64,000 nt of DNA, from assembly GCA_910575555.1 (NCBI GenBank), contig CAJTFX010000005.1, positions 1 through 64,000 on the forward strand, written 5' to 3'. This stretch comes from Lachnospiraceae bacterium (GTDB lineage: Bacteria > Bacillota > Clostridia > Lachnospirales > Lachnospiraceae). Positions 28,277 through 37,223 of this stretch are shown here, one piece after another. The notes under the pieces are model-generated. The model was not told the origin of the DNA. It did no database searches and was given only the letters and a program-made list of their open reading frames with translations. Position numbers and translations under genes: made by a program. The first letter of the stretch is position 1; every line of letters starts with the position of its first letter.

Positions 28277-29379
28277 TGGAACTGGGAAGTGAATTCGCTC
28301 TGGATGTTTTGCAGCTTAGGGAAACTTCAGACACGGTGTTTGCATATCTGAAAGAATTCCATGCCCTTTATACGGACAGCGGCCGCAGCGCCCTGCGGCT
28401 TTTGTCGGACGCTTTGGCCGGGGCGAAGATTCTGGCTCCGGATTATATCTGCAGAAGCGTTACGGATGTGCTGTCAGAAACATGTACGGTGATCGATTAT
28501 CCAGTCAGCCGCAGGTTTTTAGCAGATCTGGATCAATTAGAAGAACTGATTCAGAAACATTCAGCCCATGTTCTGTATTTCATGCATTATTTTGGGGCGC
28601 TGCAGCCGGAGGAGACAAGGAGGCGCGTTGCAGAATGGAAAGAAACATACGGACTGACGGTGATTGAGGACACCACCCATTCGCTGTTTACGGCAAAGAA
28701 AACGGTTGGGGATTACTGCATTGCCAGCCTGCGCAAATGGTTTCCGATTCCGGACGGAGGCGTGCTGTATATGGATATGGAGCAAAGGGCGGCTTTTATG
28801 GGCGGGAACGCAGGGCAAAAGCCAAAAGAGGGGCTGAAACAAAAACCCGTTTCCAGGAAGGTTCAGGCAATGATGCTGAAACATCTGTTTTTAACGGAGG
28901 GCCTTGACTGCAATGCCAGATACCGGGAAATGTTTGCAAAAGAAGAGGAGGCCCTGAACGTCCAGAAAGGCGTCTATGGAATCTCCGTATTGTCCCGGCT
29001 TCTGCTTTCTCATTTTCCGGTGGCTTCCATGTGCAAAAGGCGCAGAGACAACGCCGCGCTGCTGAGGGCCGGGCTGAAGCGCCTGGGGTATCAGGAAGCT
29101 GTGGAAACAGAGTCCTCGGAGGTATTACTGGCTCTGCCGGTTTACGTTCCAAAGAGGAACGCTCTCCGGCAACGGCTGGCAGAGCAGAAGGTGTACTGCG
29201 CCGTGCACTGGCCCCTGGAGCGGCCGTCGGCTGCAGGAGAGGCCGGGTGGATGGAAAACCATATCATTTCCCTTCCCATCGATCAGAGATACGGAGAGAA
29301 AGAAATGGGATATTTACTTAAATGTCTGGAAGAATCCCAAAAGTACGGGACAGGGGTTGAGAGATTTGGAAGTCTGTAA
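28276..29379 (+). CDS. DegT/DnrJ/EryC1-like sugar aminotransferase
   Basis: PLP-fold protein of 367 residues. Features are TDSGRSALRLLSDAL near the start, APDYICRSVTDVL, YGLTVIEDTTHSLFT (DegT-type aspartate) and IASLRKWFPIPDGGVLY, where the lysine is the likely PLP ligand. Related enzymes aminate keto sugars. It is shorter and more divergent than LegC or PseC, so the substrate is uncertain. It overlaps the GNAT gene by one base and precedes the FemAB-like gene by 14 nt, indicating tight operon structure. Confidence 0.68.
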   Translation: MELGSEFALDVLQLRETSDTVFAYLKEFHALYTDSGRSALRLLSDALAGAKILAPDYICRSVTDVLSETCTVIDYPVSRRFLADLDQLEELIQKHSAHVLYFMHYFGALQPEETRRRVAEWKETYGLTVIEDTTHSLFTAKKTVGDYCIASLRKWFPIPDGGVLYMDMEQRAAFMGGNAGQKPKEGLKQKPVSRKVQAMMLKHLFLTEGLDCNARYREMFAKEEEALNVQKGVYGISVLSRLLLSHFPVASMCKRRRDNAALLRAGLKRLGYQEAVETESSEVLLALPVYVPKRNALRQRLAEQKVYCAVHWPLERPSAAGEAGWMENHIISLPIDQRYGEKEMGYLLKCLEESQKYGTGVERFGSL

Positions 29380-29393
29380 AAAGGAGGACGGTT

Positions 29394-30440
29394 ATGAAGC
29401 TTGTAAGGGACAGGGAGGAATGGAACCGGCTGGTAAAGAGTTTTCCGAACTGGGATATTTATTACCTGTATGAATATGTCCGGTCACTGGAACTGCACGG
29501 GGACGGCAGCCCGGCGCTTCTTTACTGGAAAGGAACGAAGATGGAAATCTGCTACGCTGTGATGCTGCAGGATATCGCTGCTTTTGAAGGGTTTTACGGC
29601 AGTCTGAAAAGAGGCAGATTTTTTGATATGACAACGCCCTACGGCTATGGCGGGCCCCTGATAAAAGGAGAGGCGGACAAAGAGGACGTGGGGCGGTTTG
29701 TCCGGGATTTGGAAGAGGAATGCAGAAGGCAGAACATTGTGTCTCAGTTCTTCCGTTTTGATCCTTTAGTGGCGGGACAGAATGCTTTTTTCAAGCTGTT
29801 TGAAGCCAAAAGCTTCAAGGATACGGTTTATATGGATCTGGAAAGCGAAGCGGTCATTGTGAAAAATATGGACCCCAAAAACAGGAACATGGTGCGTAAG
29901 GCAAGGAAAAACAACGTACAGATTTTTTCCGATTCCGGGGAGCATCTGGAAGATTTTATCCGGATTTACAATGTGACCATGGAACGGAACCAGGCGGAGG
30001 AGTACTATTATTTCAAACAGGATTATTTTGAATATTTACAGCGGGAATTAAAGGATCATATGGTCTATTTCTATGCTGTCTGGGAAGGGAAGATTATCAG
30101 TGCGGCCATGTTTTTTTACAATGAGAATTTTATGCATTACCATCTTTCAGGGACGCTGTGGGAATACCGGAAGCTGGCTTCTGTGAACCTGCTGCTGTAT
30201 GAAGCCGCTCTCTGGGGCAGCCGCAGGGGAATAAAGAAGCTGCATTTGGGCGGGGGAATGGAAAAGGACGACAGTCTGTACGGCTTTAAAAAGCAGTTTA
30301 ACCGCAACGGCGCAGTGCCTTTTACCATCGGAAGATATATATTTGATCCGGAAGCCTTCCGGGAACTGGTGAAAAAACGGGCTGAGGCAGACCGCAGCTT
30401 CGACGCGTCAAGGCCGTTTTTGATCCAGTACCGGGGATAG
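29394..30440 (+). CDS. FemAB/GNAT-like acyltransferase
   Basis: A 348-residue protein with the FemAB-type double-GNAT layout: an N-terminal half with PYGYGGPLIKG and a C-terminal half with NMVRKARKNNVQI, MVYFYAVWEGKIISAAMFF, HYHLSGTLWEYR and LHLGGGMEKDDSLYGFKKQF. Homologues add amino acids or acyl groups to peptides or sugars, some using aminoacyl-tRNA. In this cluster it could add an acyl or aminoacyl group to the flagellar sugar. AAGGAGG precedes the start. Function inferred from family and position. Confidence 0.75.
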   Translation: MKLVRDREEWNRLVKSFPNWDIYYLYEYVRSLELHGDGSPALLYWKGTKMEICYAVMLQDIAAFEGFYGSLKRGRFFDMTTPYGYGGPLIKGEADKEDVGRFVRDLEEECRRQNIVSQFFRFDPLVAGQNAFFKLFEAKSFKDTVYMDLESEAVIVKNMDPKNRNMVRKARKNNVQIFSDSGEHLEDFIRIYNVTMERNQAEEYYYFKQDYFEYLQRELKDHMVYFYAVWEGKIISAAMFFYNENFMHYHLSGTLWEYRKLASVNLLLYEAALWGSRRGIKKLHLGGGMEKDDSLYGFKKQFNRNGAVPFTIGRYIFDPEAFRELVKKRAEADRSFDASRPFLIQYRG

Positions 30441-30452
30441 GAGAGGGGTTTT

Positions 30453-31679
30453 ATGAAAAAAATCTGTGTTGTAACAGCCACCCGTGCGGAATTCGGACTG
30501 CTTTTGAATGTGATGAAACGGATTGAGGAAGATCCGGAGCTGAAGCTGTGCCTTGTGGTGACGGGAACCCATCTTTTGGCTTCCCAGGGGAATACCGTCC
30601 GGGAAATTGAGGCAAGCGGCATTCCCATAGCCGAAAAAATCCCGATTCTGGAGGAGAATGACAGCCCGGAAGAAATCTGCCGGGCCATGGGCAGGATATG
30701 TGCCCGGTTCGGGGAACTGTATGCCAGACAAAAGCCGGATCTGCTTGTTGTGCTGGGCGACCGCTACGAATTGATTCCCATCTGCAGCTGCGCTTTACAG
30801 TTTCGGATTCCCATTGCCCATATTTCCGGAGGAGAAGTAACGGCGGGGGCTTTAGACGAGCTGTACCGTCATGCCGTTACCAAGATGAGCCATCTGCATT
30901 TTCCCGGCTGCGGGGCGTACAGAAAACGCATCATCCAGATGGGAGAAGCTCCCAGCCGGGTGTTTGATTACGGCGATGTCGGCGTGGAAAACATCCGAAC
31001 TATGGATTTCGTGGGAAAAAAAGAACTGGAAGAAAGTATAGAATTTTCTCTTGACCGCCCCTATGCCTGTGTGACGTTTCATCCGCCTACCATGGAAGGG
31101 ACAGAAGCGGCTTCCCAGATCCGGGAAGTGCTGATGGCATTGGAGGCGTTTCCTGAAATGAAATTTATTCTGACAAAAGCCAACGCAGATTCCGGAGGAC
31201 AGGAAATCAATGAAATCATGGACAGATATGCAGAGGAGCATGAAAACTGGAAGTGTTTTCCCTCTCTGGGCGTCCGCAGGTATTTAAGCGCATTGAAATA
31301 CTGTGAGATGGTAATTGGAAATTCCTCCAGCGGAATTGTGGAAGCGCCCTGTTTTCACATTCCCACCGTGAATATCGGAAGCCGGCAGGAGGGAAGGCTG
31401 CAGGCAGAAAGCATTATCAACTGCCCGCCGGCAAAAAAAGAGATTATTTCTGCCATAAAGCGGGCAAAAAGCCGGGAATTTCAGGATATTGCGAAACAGG
31501 CGGTTAACCCTTACGGGAACGGAGACACCTCTTACCGCATTGCGGCGGAGCTGAAGAAGTATCTGAAATCCCCTGATGTGAGAAAAAACTTTTATGATGT
31601 GGAATGGAGGGAAACAGCGGATGAATCAGAAACCGGTTTTAAAGAATCTGGCCGTCATTCCCGCCCGCAGCGGTTCTAA
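30453..31679 (+). CDS. NeuC/LegG-type UDP-sugar 2-epimerase (hydrolysing)
   Basis: Enzyme that converts a UDP- or GDP-N-acetylated hexosamine to the free manno-configured sugar in nonulosonic acid synthesis. Typical motifs: VVTATRAEFGLLLNVMKRI at the N-terminus, LVVLGDRYELIP, HISGGEVTAGALDE and GNSSSGIVEAP. The 408 residues exceed the usual 375-390: the last 20 residues (after FYDVEW) run 59 nt into the next gene and look like read-through sequence. Product is ManNAc for the sialic acid route or a 2,4-diacetamido sugar for legionaminic acid; sequence alone does not decide. Confidence 0.88.
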   Translation: MKKICVVTATRAEFGLLLNVMKRIEEDPELKLCLVVTGTHLLASQGNTVREIEASGIPIAEKIPILEENDSPEEICRAMGRICARFGELYARQKPDLLVVLGDRYELIPICSCALQFRIPIAHISGGEVTAGALDELYRHAVTKMSHLHFPGCGAYRKRIIQMGEAPSRVFDYGDVGVENIRTMDFVGKKELEESIEFSLDRPYACVTFHPPTMEGTEAASQIREVLMALEAFPEMKFILTKANADSGGQEINEIMDRYAEEHENWKCFPSLGVRRYLSALKYCEMVIGNSSSGIVEAPCFHIPTVNIGSRQEGRLQAESIINCPPAKKEIISAIKRAKSREFQDIAKQAVNPYGNGDTSYRIAAELKKYLKSPDVRKNFYDVEWRETADESETGFKESGRHSRPQRF

Positions 31680-32337
31680 GGGACTGAAGCATAAAAATAT
31701 AAAAAAGCTGGGCGGCATTCCCCTGATGGGACACACCATTGCGGCAGCGAAGGAATCCGGGCAGTTTGCCTGCGTGCATCTTTCTACAGATTCCTCAGAA
31801 TATGCCCAAATCGGAAAAGAACTGGGGGCGGATGTTTCTTTTCTCAGGGAACCGGAGCTTTCATCGGATCACGCCGGAAGCTGGGAGGTGGTGCGGTGGG
31901 TGGTGAAACAGTTTCAGGAACGGGGCATGTATTTTGACACTGCCGCGCTGCTGCAGCCCACGTCTCCGCTGCGCACTGCCGATGATATTACAGCGGCGTA
32001 CCGCCTGTTTCGGGAGAAAAAAGCAAACATGGTAGTTTCAGTATGTGAGATGGAGCATTCGCCTCTGTGGAGCAATACCCTGCCGGCGGATCTGTCCATG
32101 GAGAACTTTGAAGATCCGGCGCTGTCTGATTCGCCCAGGCAGGAGCTTCCGGTTTATTACCGGATGAACGGGGCGGTTTATATTGCAGATACGGAGTTCC
32201 TTTTTTCCGGGAAGCCCATTTATGGGAAACGTTCCTTTGCCTATCTTATGGATCAGAAACGTTCCATGGATATTGACAGTGAATGGGATTTTCTGATGGC
32301 GGAGACCGTTTTGAAAGCAGGCGCAGAACTCAAATGA
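31621..32337 (+). CDS. CMP-nonulosonate cytidylyltransferase (NeuA/LegF-type)
   Basis: Activates the nine-carbon sugar as its CMP derivative for the glycosyltransferase. The 238 residues begin with the nucleotide-binding AVIPARSGSKGLKHKNIKKLGGIPL and contain LLQPTSPLRTADDI and RQELPVYYRMNGAVY, all typical of NeuA-like enzymes. The ATG at 31621 with GGAGGG upstream is preferred over an in-frame start at 31594. It overlaps the epimerase gene by 59 nt, unusual in an otherwise compact operon. Confidence 0.9.
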   Translation: MNQKPVLKNLAVIPARSGSKGLKHKNIKKLGGIPLMGHTIAAAKESGQFACVHLSTDSSEYAQIGKELGADVSFLREPELSSDHAGSWEVVRWVVKQFQERGMYFDTAALLQPTSPLRTADDITAAYRLFREKKANMVVSVCEMEHSPLWSNTLPADLSMENFEDPALSDSPRQELPVYYRMNGAVYIADTEFLFSGKPIYGKRSFAYLMDQKRSMDIDSEWDFLMAETVLKAGAELK

Positions 32338-32367
32338 TGAAACAGGAAGCGGAAAGGAAGGGCAGCT

Positions 32368-33366
32368 ATGGGACATATTTTTATTATTGCAGAGGCGGGA
32401 GACAATCATAACGGAAATTTGGAAAACGCTCTGAAGCTGGTGGACAAAGCGGCGGAAGCGGGAGCCGACTGTGTGAAATTCCAGACCTTTGTGACGGAGG
32501 AGGTAATTTCCCGCCATGCCGAAATGGCCGAGTATCAGAAGCAGAACACAGGAGTTGAGGAATCTCAGTTTGATATGGTGAAAAAGCTGGAGCTGTCTTT
32601 TGAAGATTTCAGGCAGATTCAGGCTTACTGCCGAACAAAGGGGATTCTGTTTCTTTCCACTCCCTTTGATCTGCCGAGCATTGCGTTTTTAAATGATATC
32701 GGAGTACCCTTTTTCAAAATTCCATCCGGCGAGATTACCAATTATCCTTACCTTGCGGCAATCGGCAGAACCCACAAAGATGTGGTTCTTTCCACCGGGA
32801 TGTGCACTGTGGAGGAGATCCGGGAAGCCATAGCGGTTCTGGAAGAAAACGGCGCAGGGCGCATGACGCTTCTGCACTGCAATACGGAATATCCTACCCC
32901 CTATGAGGACGTGAATTTAAATGCCATGGAAACCATGCGGGCTGTGTTTGGCAAAGAAGTGGGCTACTCGGATCACACGCTGGGAATCGAAGTGCCTGTG
33001 GCCGCCGCCGCTCTGGGGGCTGTGATCATTGAAAAGCATTTTACGCTGGATAAGGATATGGAGGGGCCGGATCATAAGGCCAGCCTGGAGCCGGAGGAGC
33101 TTGCGGCAATGATAAAGGCAGTTCGGAACATTGAAACGGCATTGGGCAGCAGTGAAAAGAAACCCAGTCCTTCCGAACTGAAAAATCTTGCGGCTGCCCG
33201 AAAAAGTATCGTTGCCCGCAGGAATATCCGACAGGGAGAATTACTGACAGAGGAAAATCTGGCGGTAAAACGTCCCGGCACAGGAATCAGCCCCATGCGT
33301 TATCCTGATGTCCTGGGGACACGGGCCGTCAGGGATTTTAAAGCGGATCAGTTCATTGAGCTTTGA
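32368..33366 (+). CDS. Nonulosonic acid synthase (NeuB/LegI/PseI family)
   Basis: Condenses a six-carbon amino sugar with phosphoenolpyruvate to give a sialic, legionaminic or related acid. The 332 residues have a TIM-barrel NeuB domain (AEAGDNHNGNLENALKLVDKAAEAGADCVKFQTF, FFKIPSGEITNYP, LLHCNTEYPTPYEDVNL, GYSDHTLGIEVPVAAAALGA) and a C-terminal SAF/antifreeze-like domain from about 275 (SIVARRNIRQGELLTEENL). Together with the epimerase and CMP transferase it completes the last three steps of the pathway. Which acid is made cannot be read from motifs. Confidence 0.92.
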   Translation: MGHIFIIAEAGDNHNGNLENALKLVDKAAEAGADCVKFQTFVTEEVISRHAEMAEYQKQNTGVEESQFDMVKKLELSFEDFRQIQAYCRTKGILFLSTPFDLPSIAFLNDIGVPFFKIPSGEITNYPYLAAIGRTHKDVVLSTGMCTVEEIREAIAVLEENGAGRMTLLHCNTEYPTPYEDVNLNAMETMRAVFGKEVGYSDHTLGIEVPVAAAALGAVIIEKHFTLDKDMEGPDHKASLEPEELAAMIKAVRNIETALGSSEKKPSPSELKNLAAARKSIVARRNIRQGELLTEENLAVKRPGTGISPMRYPDVLGTRAVRDFKADQFIEL

Positions 33367-33430
33367 CGGCAGGAAACTTTGTGGGGAAACTTTTCATAGT
33401 ATCTGTGCATGAGTCAACAGAAAGGAATAA

Positions 33431-34513
33431 GTGATTTTCATGAAAACCGAGAAATTGATGGAGTTTCTGATTTCACCGGACAGTACAGTGGCGGATGCGC
33501 TGCAGAGAATTGACGGCAACGGGAAAGGAATCCTTTTTGTGGTGAATTCATACCGGAAACTTCTTGGGGTGGTCACCGATGGGGATATCCGGCGCTGGCT
33601 GTTAAAGAACGGGGAACTGAAAGGAGCGGTCAAGCGGGTGATGAACCAGAAGCCCAAGGTGGCGTATCGGAAAGAGCTTCCCCTGGGCATGGAGCTTATG
33701 TGCCGGTACAAGATTGCAGCCCTGCCGGTGGTGAATGCAAAGGGGGTAATTCTGGACATTGTATTCCGGGAAGAGCCCAAGAGCCCTGACGCGGAACAGA
33801 ATTGTTCGTTGCAGGAAACTCCGGTGATTATTATGGCCGGCGGAAAAGGAACCCGGCTGTATCCTTATACAAAAATACTGCCGAAGCCTTTAATACCCAT
33901 CGGCGATATTCCGATTATGGAACGTATTATCGCCCGGTTTCGGGACTTTGGAGCCAGAAATTTTTTTGTGACAGTTAATTACAGGAAAAGCATGATCAAA
34001 GCATACTTTACAGAAAATGTTTCGGATTATGAATTGTCATATGTGGAAGAGGAAAAACCATTGGGAACAGCCGGGAGCCTGGGGCTGCTTCCGGCAGAAT
34101 TTACCCGGCCTCTGATTGTGACAAACTGCGACATACTGATTCATGCGGATTACGGCGATATCCTGCAGTGCCACAAAGACTCGGGAAATGAGATGACGAT
34201 TGTAACTGCCCTGAAAAATATCGTGGTGCCTTACGGCGTCATACACTCCAGTGAAAACGGAGCCATATGCTCTATGGAGGAAAAACCCAGATTATCTTAC
34301 TTTGTGAATACCGGCATGTATATATTAAATCCGGAAATACTGAAAGAAATTCCCAAAGACACGTTTTTCCATATGACAGATTTAGCGGCGAAACTGATGG
34401 GGGAAAAACGGAAAGTGGGGATGTATCCCATCAGCGAGGATTCTTTTTTGGATATGGGAGAACTGGAAGAGATGCGCCGCATGGAACAGAAATTAAATTT
34501 AAAATCGGAATGA
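33431..34513 (+). CDS. CBS-domain sugar-phosphate nucleotidyltransferase (PtmE-like)
   Basis: A 360-residue fusion of two CBS domains (about 10-118, with LLGVVTDGDIRRWLL) and a nucleotidyltransferase (from about 133, VIIMAGGKGTRLYPYTKILPKPLIPIG, then TNCDILIHADY). The same fusion is PtmE, the glucosamine-1-phosphate guanylyltransferase that feeds the GDP-linked legionaminic acid pathway of Campylobacter. GTG at 33431 is the listed start; ATG at 33440 is equally possible, since AAAGGA at 33421-33426 lies nearer the GTG. Last gene of the cluster; a shared terminator follows. Confidence 0.82.
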   Translation: MIFMKTEKLMEFLISPDSTVADALQRIDGNGKGILFVVNSYRKLLGVVTDGDIRRWLLKNGELKGAVKRVMNQKPKVAYRKELPLGMELMCRYKIAALPVVNAKGVILDIVFREEPKSPDAEQNCSLQETPVIIMAGGKGTRLYPYTKILPKPLIPIGDIPIMERIIARFRDFGARNFFVTVNYRKSMIKAYFTENVSDYELSYVEEEKPLGTAGSLGLLPAEFTRPLIVTNCDILIHADYGDILQCHKDSGNEMTIVTALKNIVVPYGVIHSSENGAICSMEEKPRLSYFVNTGMYILNPEILKEIPKDTFFHMTDLAAKLMGEKRKVGMYPISEDSFLDMGELEEMRRMEQKLNLKSE

Positions 34514-34545
34514 GATTAATCCCATTCCGAAGGCTTTTTCTTTTT
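34505..34545. terminator. Bidirectional terminator between convergent genes
   Basis: TCGGAATG pairs perfectly with CATTCCGA (34523-34530). On the plus strand TTTTTCTTTTT follows; on the minus strand an AT-rich T-rich run follows. It overlaps the 3' ends of both the PtmE-like gene and the minus-strand gene. Confidence 0.7.
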
Positions 34546-35178
34546 ACTTACCCAAAATGGCGGGAATATCCCGAATTTTGCCCCCAGGGCATGAAACAGA
34601 GGAAAGAAAATAAGGACGGTTATTACCCGCACAAACATAATTGCAGGCAGGGCATAATCCTCCTGGCTGGCTTTCTGCCCGTTGCCCATCATGTCAACGT
34701 AGAAGTCTTTCCGGCTCAACGGCTCATTGTATTCTATCTGGCTGATAAATTCTTGTTCCGCCGTCAAATCCTCCCGGATTATCTGTCCCACCGGCAGCGT
34801 GGCCTCCCCGGTATAGTAGTCTCCGTCCGTCTGGACATTTTCCATATTGATGGCGGCGGCTACCCGCTCGCCGGAGGGGAGCGTAAGGGCATAGAGATAA
34901 TAGTTCTTATAGTATCCTGCGCCCAGGTTGCGGTACTCAATGCCCGGGGAGAGTACTGTGAATTTTTCATGGGTTTCTAAATCCTCCACAGACTGGGCCC
35001 GGAAAATATCCTCTCCTGCAATTCCGCCGATTTCTCCTTCTGCCGCAGTATGTTCTTCTGCGTAGTTTTTGTATTGTTCTTTCATGATGCGTTCTGCCAG
35101 GCCCGCAGGAAAAATACTGACAAACAATGCAAAAAGCAGGCACAGCCAGATGTCAAAACGCAGATGATGGCAGCGCAT
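34516..35178 (-). CDS. Membrane protein of unknown function with two helices
   Basis: I do not recognise a named family with certainty. The 220 residues have an N-terminal hydrophobic helix (about 9-28), a central extracellular-like domain (about 30-180) with EYRNLGAGYYKNYYLYALTLPSGERVAAAINMENV, and a C-terminal helix (about 184-205) followed by a short KKKK tail. The central part looks like a soluble sensor or binding domain held between two helices. GGAGGTGAT fits the ATG at 35178. It is separated from other minus-strand small genes (37868-38897) by the insertion sequence and the ParA pair. Confidence 0.6.
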   Translation of the reverse strand: MRCHHLRFDIWLCLLFALFVSIFPAGLAERIMKEQYKNYAEEHTAAEGEIGGIAGEDIFRAQSVEDLETHEKFTVLSPGIEYRNLGAGYYKNYYLYALTLPSGERVAAAINMENVQTDGDYYTGEATLPVGQIIREDLTAEQEFISQIEYNEPLSRKDFYVDMMGNGQKASQEDYALPAIMFVRVITVLIFFPLFHALGAKFGIFPPFWVSKKKKPSEWD

Positions 35179-35318
35179 GAAAATCACCTCCGGAATTATG
35201 ATAGCATACAGCGGCGATTTGGTCTACCATGCGCAAGAAATATTTTCGCCAAAAATATGGAATCAGATGAATGCCTGCGCTATACTCAAGAGCATACTTA
35301 TTTGCCGGAATTGTTCTA

Positions 35319-35326
35319 GAAAATAA
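35319..35326. repeat. Target-site duplication, left (GAAAATAA)
   Basis: GAAAATAA immediately left of the insertion-sequence inverted repeat; the identical octamer lies at 36306-36313. Confidence 0.8.
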
Positions 35327-36305
35327 CTTCAATTAGGCTTTTAGGAATTCTCCCAAAAGCCTGCTATACTTTAGCTAGGATCGGATCAAGAAGCCGTCGT
35401 ACTTCTAAAGTGCATTCTGCATAGAGCTGTAGGAATTCAAGGAAGGGGAAAATGCCAAAATACTGCCCAACATAAATAATGACTGTTTTAGGCCTTGTCT
35501 CCTTGTAGTTCTTCACTACGACAGGCAGGGATTTCCCTGCATATTTTTTCCCTTCGTCCAGGTTTTTGTATATCTGGAAATAAAGGTATCCCACCAGTGT
35601 CATTACGATATGGTAGGTAATATAGTTGTATTTTGTACTCTTGAAGTCTTCCAGCTTCCAGAAATCTTTCATCTGTCGGAAATCTTCTTCGATTTCCGGG
35701 CGCAGCTCGTAGGTATTTATGATCTGCCGTGCAGTCCTGCCAGTGGTGCAGTCCAGTATGTGGACACATGGCTGGATATCCAGTTCTTTCACCAGATGTT
35801 CCTGGACATAACTGTTATAGAAAGAGCCCCATTCTTCGCTTTTGTATTTCGCAAGGAGCTTGCGCATCACACTTTCTGAGAAAAGCCCATCATTCACATC
35901 CCGTTCGTTATCCCAGATGTTCCAGCCCAGTTCGGCCAGCAGTTCTGCTTCCGTCACAGCGAAAGGGACATCTGTAAGGCTGGTCCTGCATTTGAGTTTG
36001 GCAGCAACGGCAAGGCACAGGAGGATATCAAAAGGGATATGGCTGTTGTCCCTGCGTTTATCCGGCAGGGTCTGTGCGAGGAGGTCTGTAAGTCCTCTTT
36101 TTTTCATCGTAAGGAGGATGTCATCTATCAGGTTGGGAAATGACATTTCTGCTGCATCTATTTTTCCAGTGCGGATTGCTTCGAACACCTTTTCTTTATC
36201 TTTTTGGCATATCTGTATCATAGTCCACCTCTGCTTTGGTATATAATGAAACTCCCCATTCATTATAGCAGATTTTTCTGGACTTAGCCAAAAGACTTAT
36301 TGAAG
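35327..36305 (-). mobile_element. IS4-like insertion sequence, internally deleted, with terminal repeats
   Basis: The ends are CTTCAATTAGGCTTTTAGG (35327-35345) and, inverted, CTTCAATAAGTCTTTTGGC (36287-36305), alike at 15 of 19 positions. An exact 8-bp duplication GAAAATAA flanks both sides. The 979-bp element carries one minus-strand transposase frame lacking its central catalytic portion. It therefore inserted as a whole element, or moved in trans, and cannot move by itself. A small hairpin AGGCTTTT/AAAAGCCT (35335-35362) lies inside the left end. Confidence 0.85.
35364..36221 (-). pseudogene. DDE transposase with in-frame central deletion
   Basis: A 285-residue frame that keeps both ends of an IS4-like transposase but not the middle. 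The N-terminal part runs to PCVHILDCT, where the first catalytic Asp lies, and jumps to INTYELRPEIEEDFRQMKDFWKLEDF, the C-terminal region with the catalytic Glu. Full-length relatives carry roughly 200 further residues between these points (recalled, not measured), including the second Asp. A 9-bp direct repeat GTGCAGTCC (35729 and 35746) near the junction could have mediated the deletion. AGAGGTGG precedes the ATG at 36221. Non-functional by itself. Confidence 0.8.
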
Positions 36306-36313
36306 GAAAATAA
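36306..36313. repeat. Target-site duplication, right (GAAAATAA)
   Basis: Exact partner of 35319-35326. AT-rich DNA begins here. Confidence 0.8.
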
Positions 36314-36315
36314 TT

Positions 36316-36346
36316 TAACACTAGATAATTCAAAGATAATGTGTTA
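36316..36346 (+). promoter_or_regulatory. Palindrome upstream of ParA gene, candidate operator
   Basis: TAACAC, 19 bases, GTGTTA, about 65 nt upstream of the ParA start, next to a possible -10 TAGTAT (36345-36350). ParA-type ATPases or a host repressor often bind such sites. No clear -35 is visible. Confidence 0.35.
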
Positions 36347-36410
36347 GTATAGAATTGGCAAATCTAAAAAAGATAAATTATTATCAAATAATACAAAAGG
36401 GGGAAGTTAA

Positions 36411-37223
36411 ATGGCAAAAATAATTACTGTGATGAATTTTAAAGGTGGTGTTGGTAAAACCACAATATCAATGAATTTGGGGTATGCTTTGAAAGAGAAT
36501 AAACGCATCTTATTAATAGATCTTGACCCGCAGTTTAATTTAAGTCAGTATTTATTAGGATATAAGGCATATCATTCATTATTGGCGAGAGATGCACCCA
36601 CAATTTACGAATTATTAGAAGAGGGAAATCCTGGTTTTCCGATAAAAGACACAAATGAATATATTGTTTGTGTTAATGGGGACGATAGAATGCATCTTAT
36701 TTGTTCAAAATTGGAATTGTTTCGAACGATGCAGACAGCTACGAATGCTTGCACTATATTAAAAAATAAAATTGATCCGATTGTTGATAATTATGATGTT
36801 ATTATTTTAGATTGTCCTCCAACTATGTCAATAATATCAGAAGCAGCATTTTTTATAAGCGATTATGTATTGATACCAATTATGCCGGAGTATCTTTGCA
36901 CAATCGGATTACCGTTGCTGTATCAATCTATCAATATGTTTAATCAAAAATATTATAATAATCAGGTTCAAATTTTAGGGGCTGTGATTAATGGCGAAGA
37001 TGGCTATATTCCAGAAGGATATGATGCGATAGCTGATATCGTGAAGTGGTGTAATACGAATCAGATACCCTTGTTTAATTCCAGAATTTTATACTCACGT
37101 TCGTACCCCAAAGGATCTAGAATGGCGATGCCTATTACAGAGACTCCGTATGCACGCTGGTATACAATCAGTAATTTTAAGAATTTTGTACTTGAGTTTA
37201 AAGGAAAGGCAGGAATAAAATGA
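36411..37223 (+). CDS. ParA/Soj-family AAA ATPase
   Basis: A 270-residue ParA-type P-loop ATPase. Motifs are the deviant Walker A NFKGGVGKTTISMNLGYAL (9-27), IDLDPQFNLSQYLLG (Walker A'), and VIILDCPPTMSIISEAAFF (Walker B). These proteins segregate plasmids or position protein cargo by patterning on the nucleoid. No ParB-like helix-turn-helix gene follows; the partner is an unrelated small protein. Base use is much more AT-rich than flanking genes, and an insertion sequence abuts it, so horizontal acquisition is likely. GGGGGAAG precedes the ATG. Confidence 0.88.
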   Translation: MAKIITVMNFKGGVGKTTISMNLGYALKENKRILLIDLDPQFNLSQYLLGYKAYHSLLARDAPTIYELLEEGNPGFPIKDTNEYIVCVNGDDRMHLICSKLELFRTMQTATNACTILKNKIDPIVDNYDVIILDCPPTMSIISEAAFFISDYVLIPIMPEYLCTIGLPLLYQSINMFNQKYYNNQVQILGAVINGEDGYIPEGYDAIADIVKWCNTNQIPLFNSRILYSRSYPKGSRMAMPITETPYARWYTISNFKNFVLEFKGKAGIK

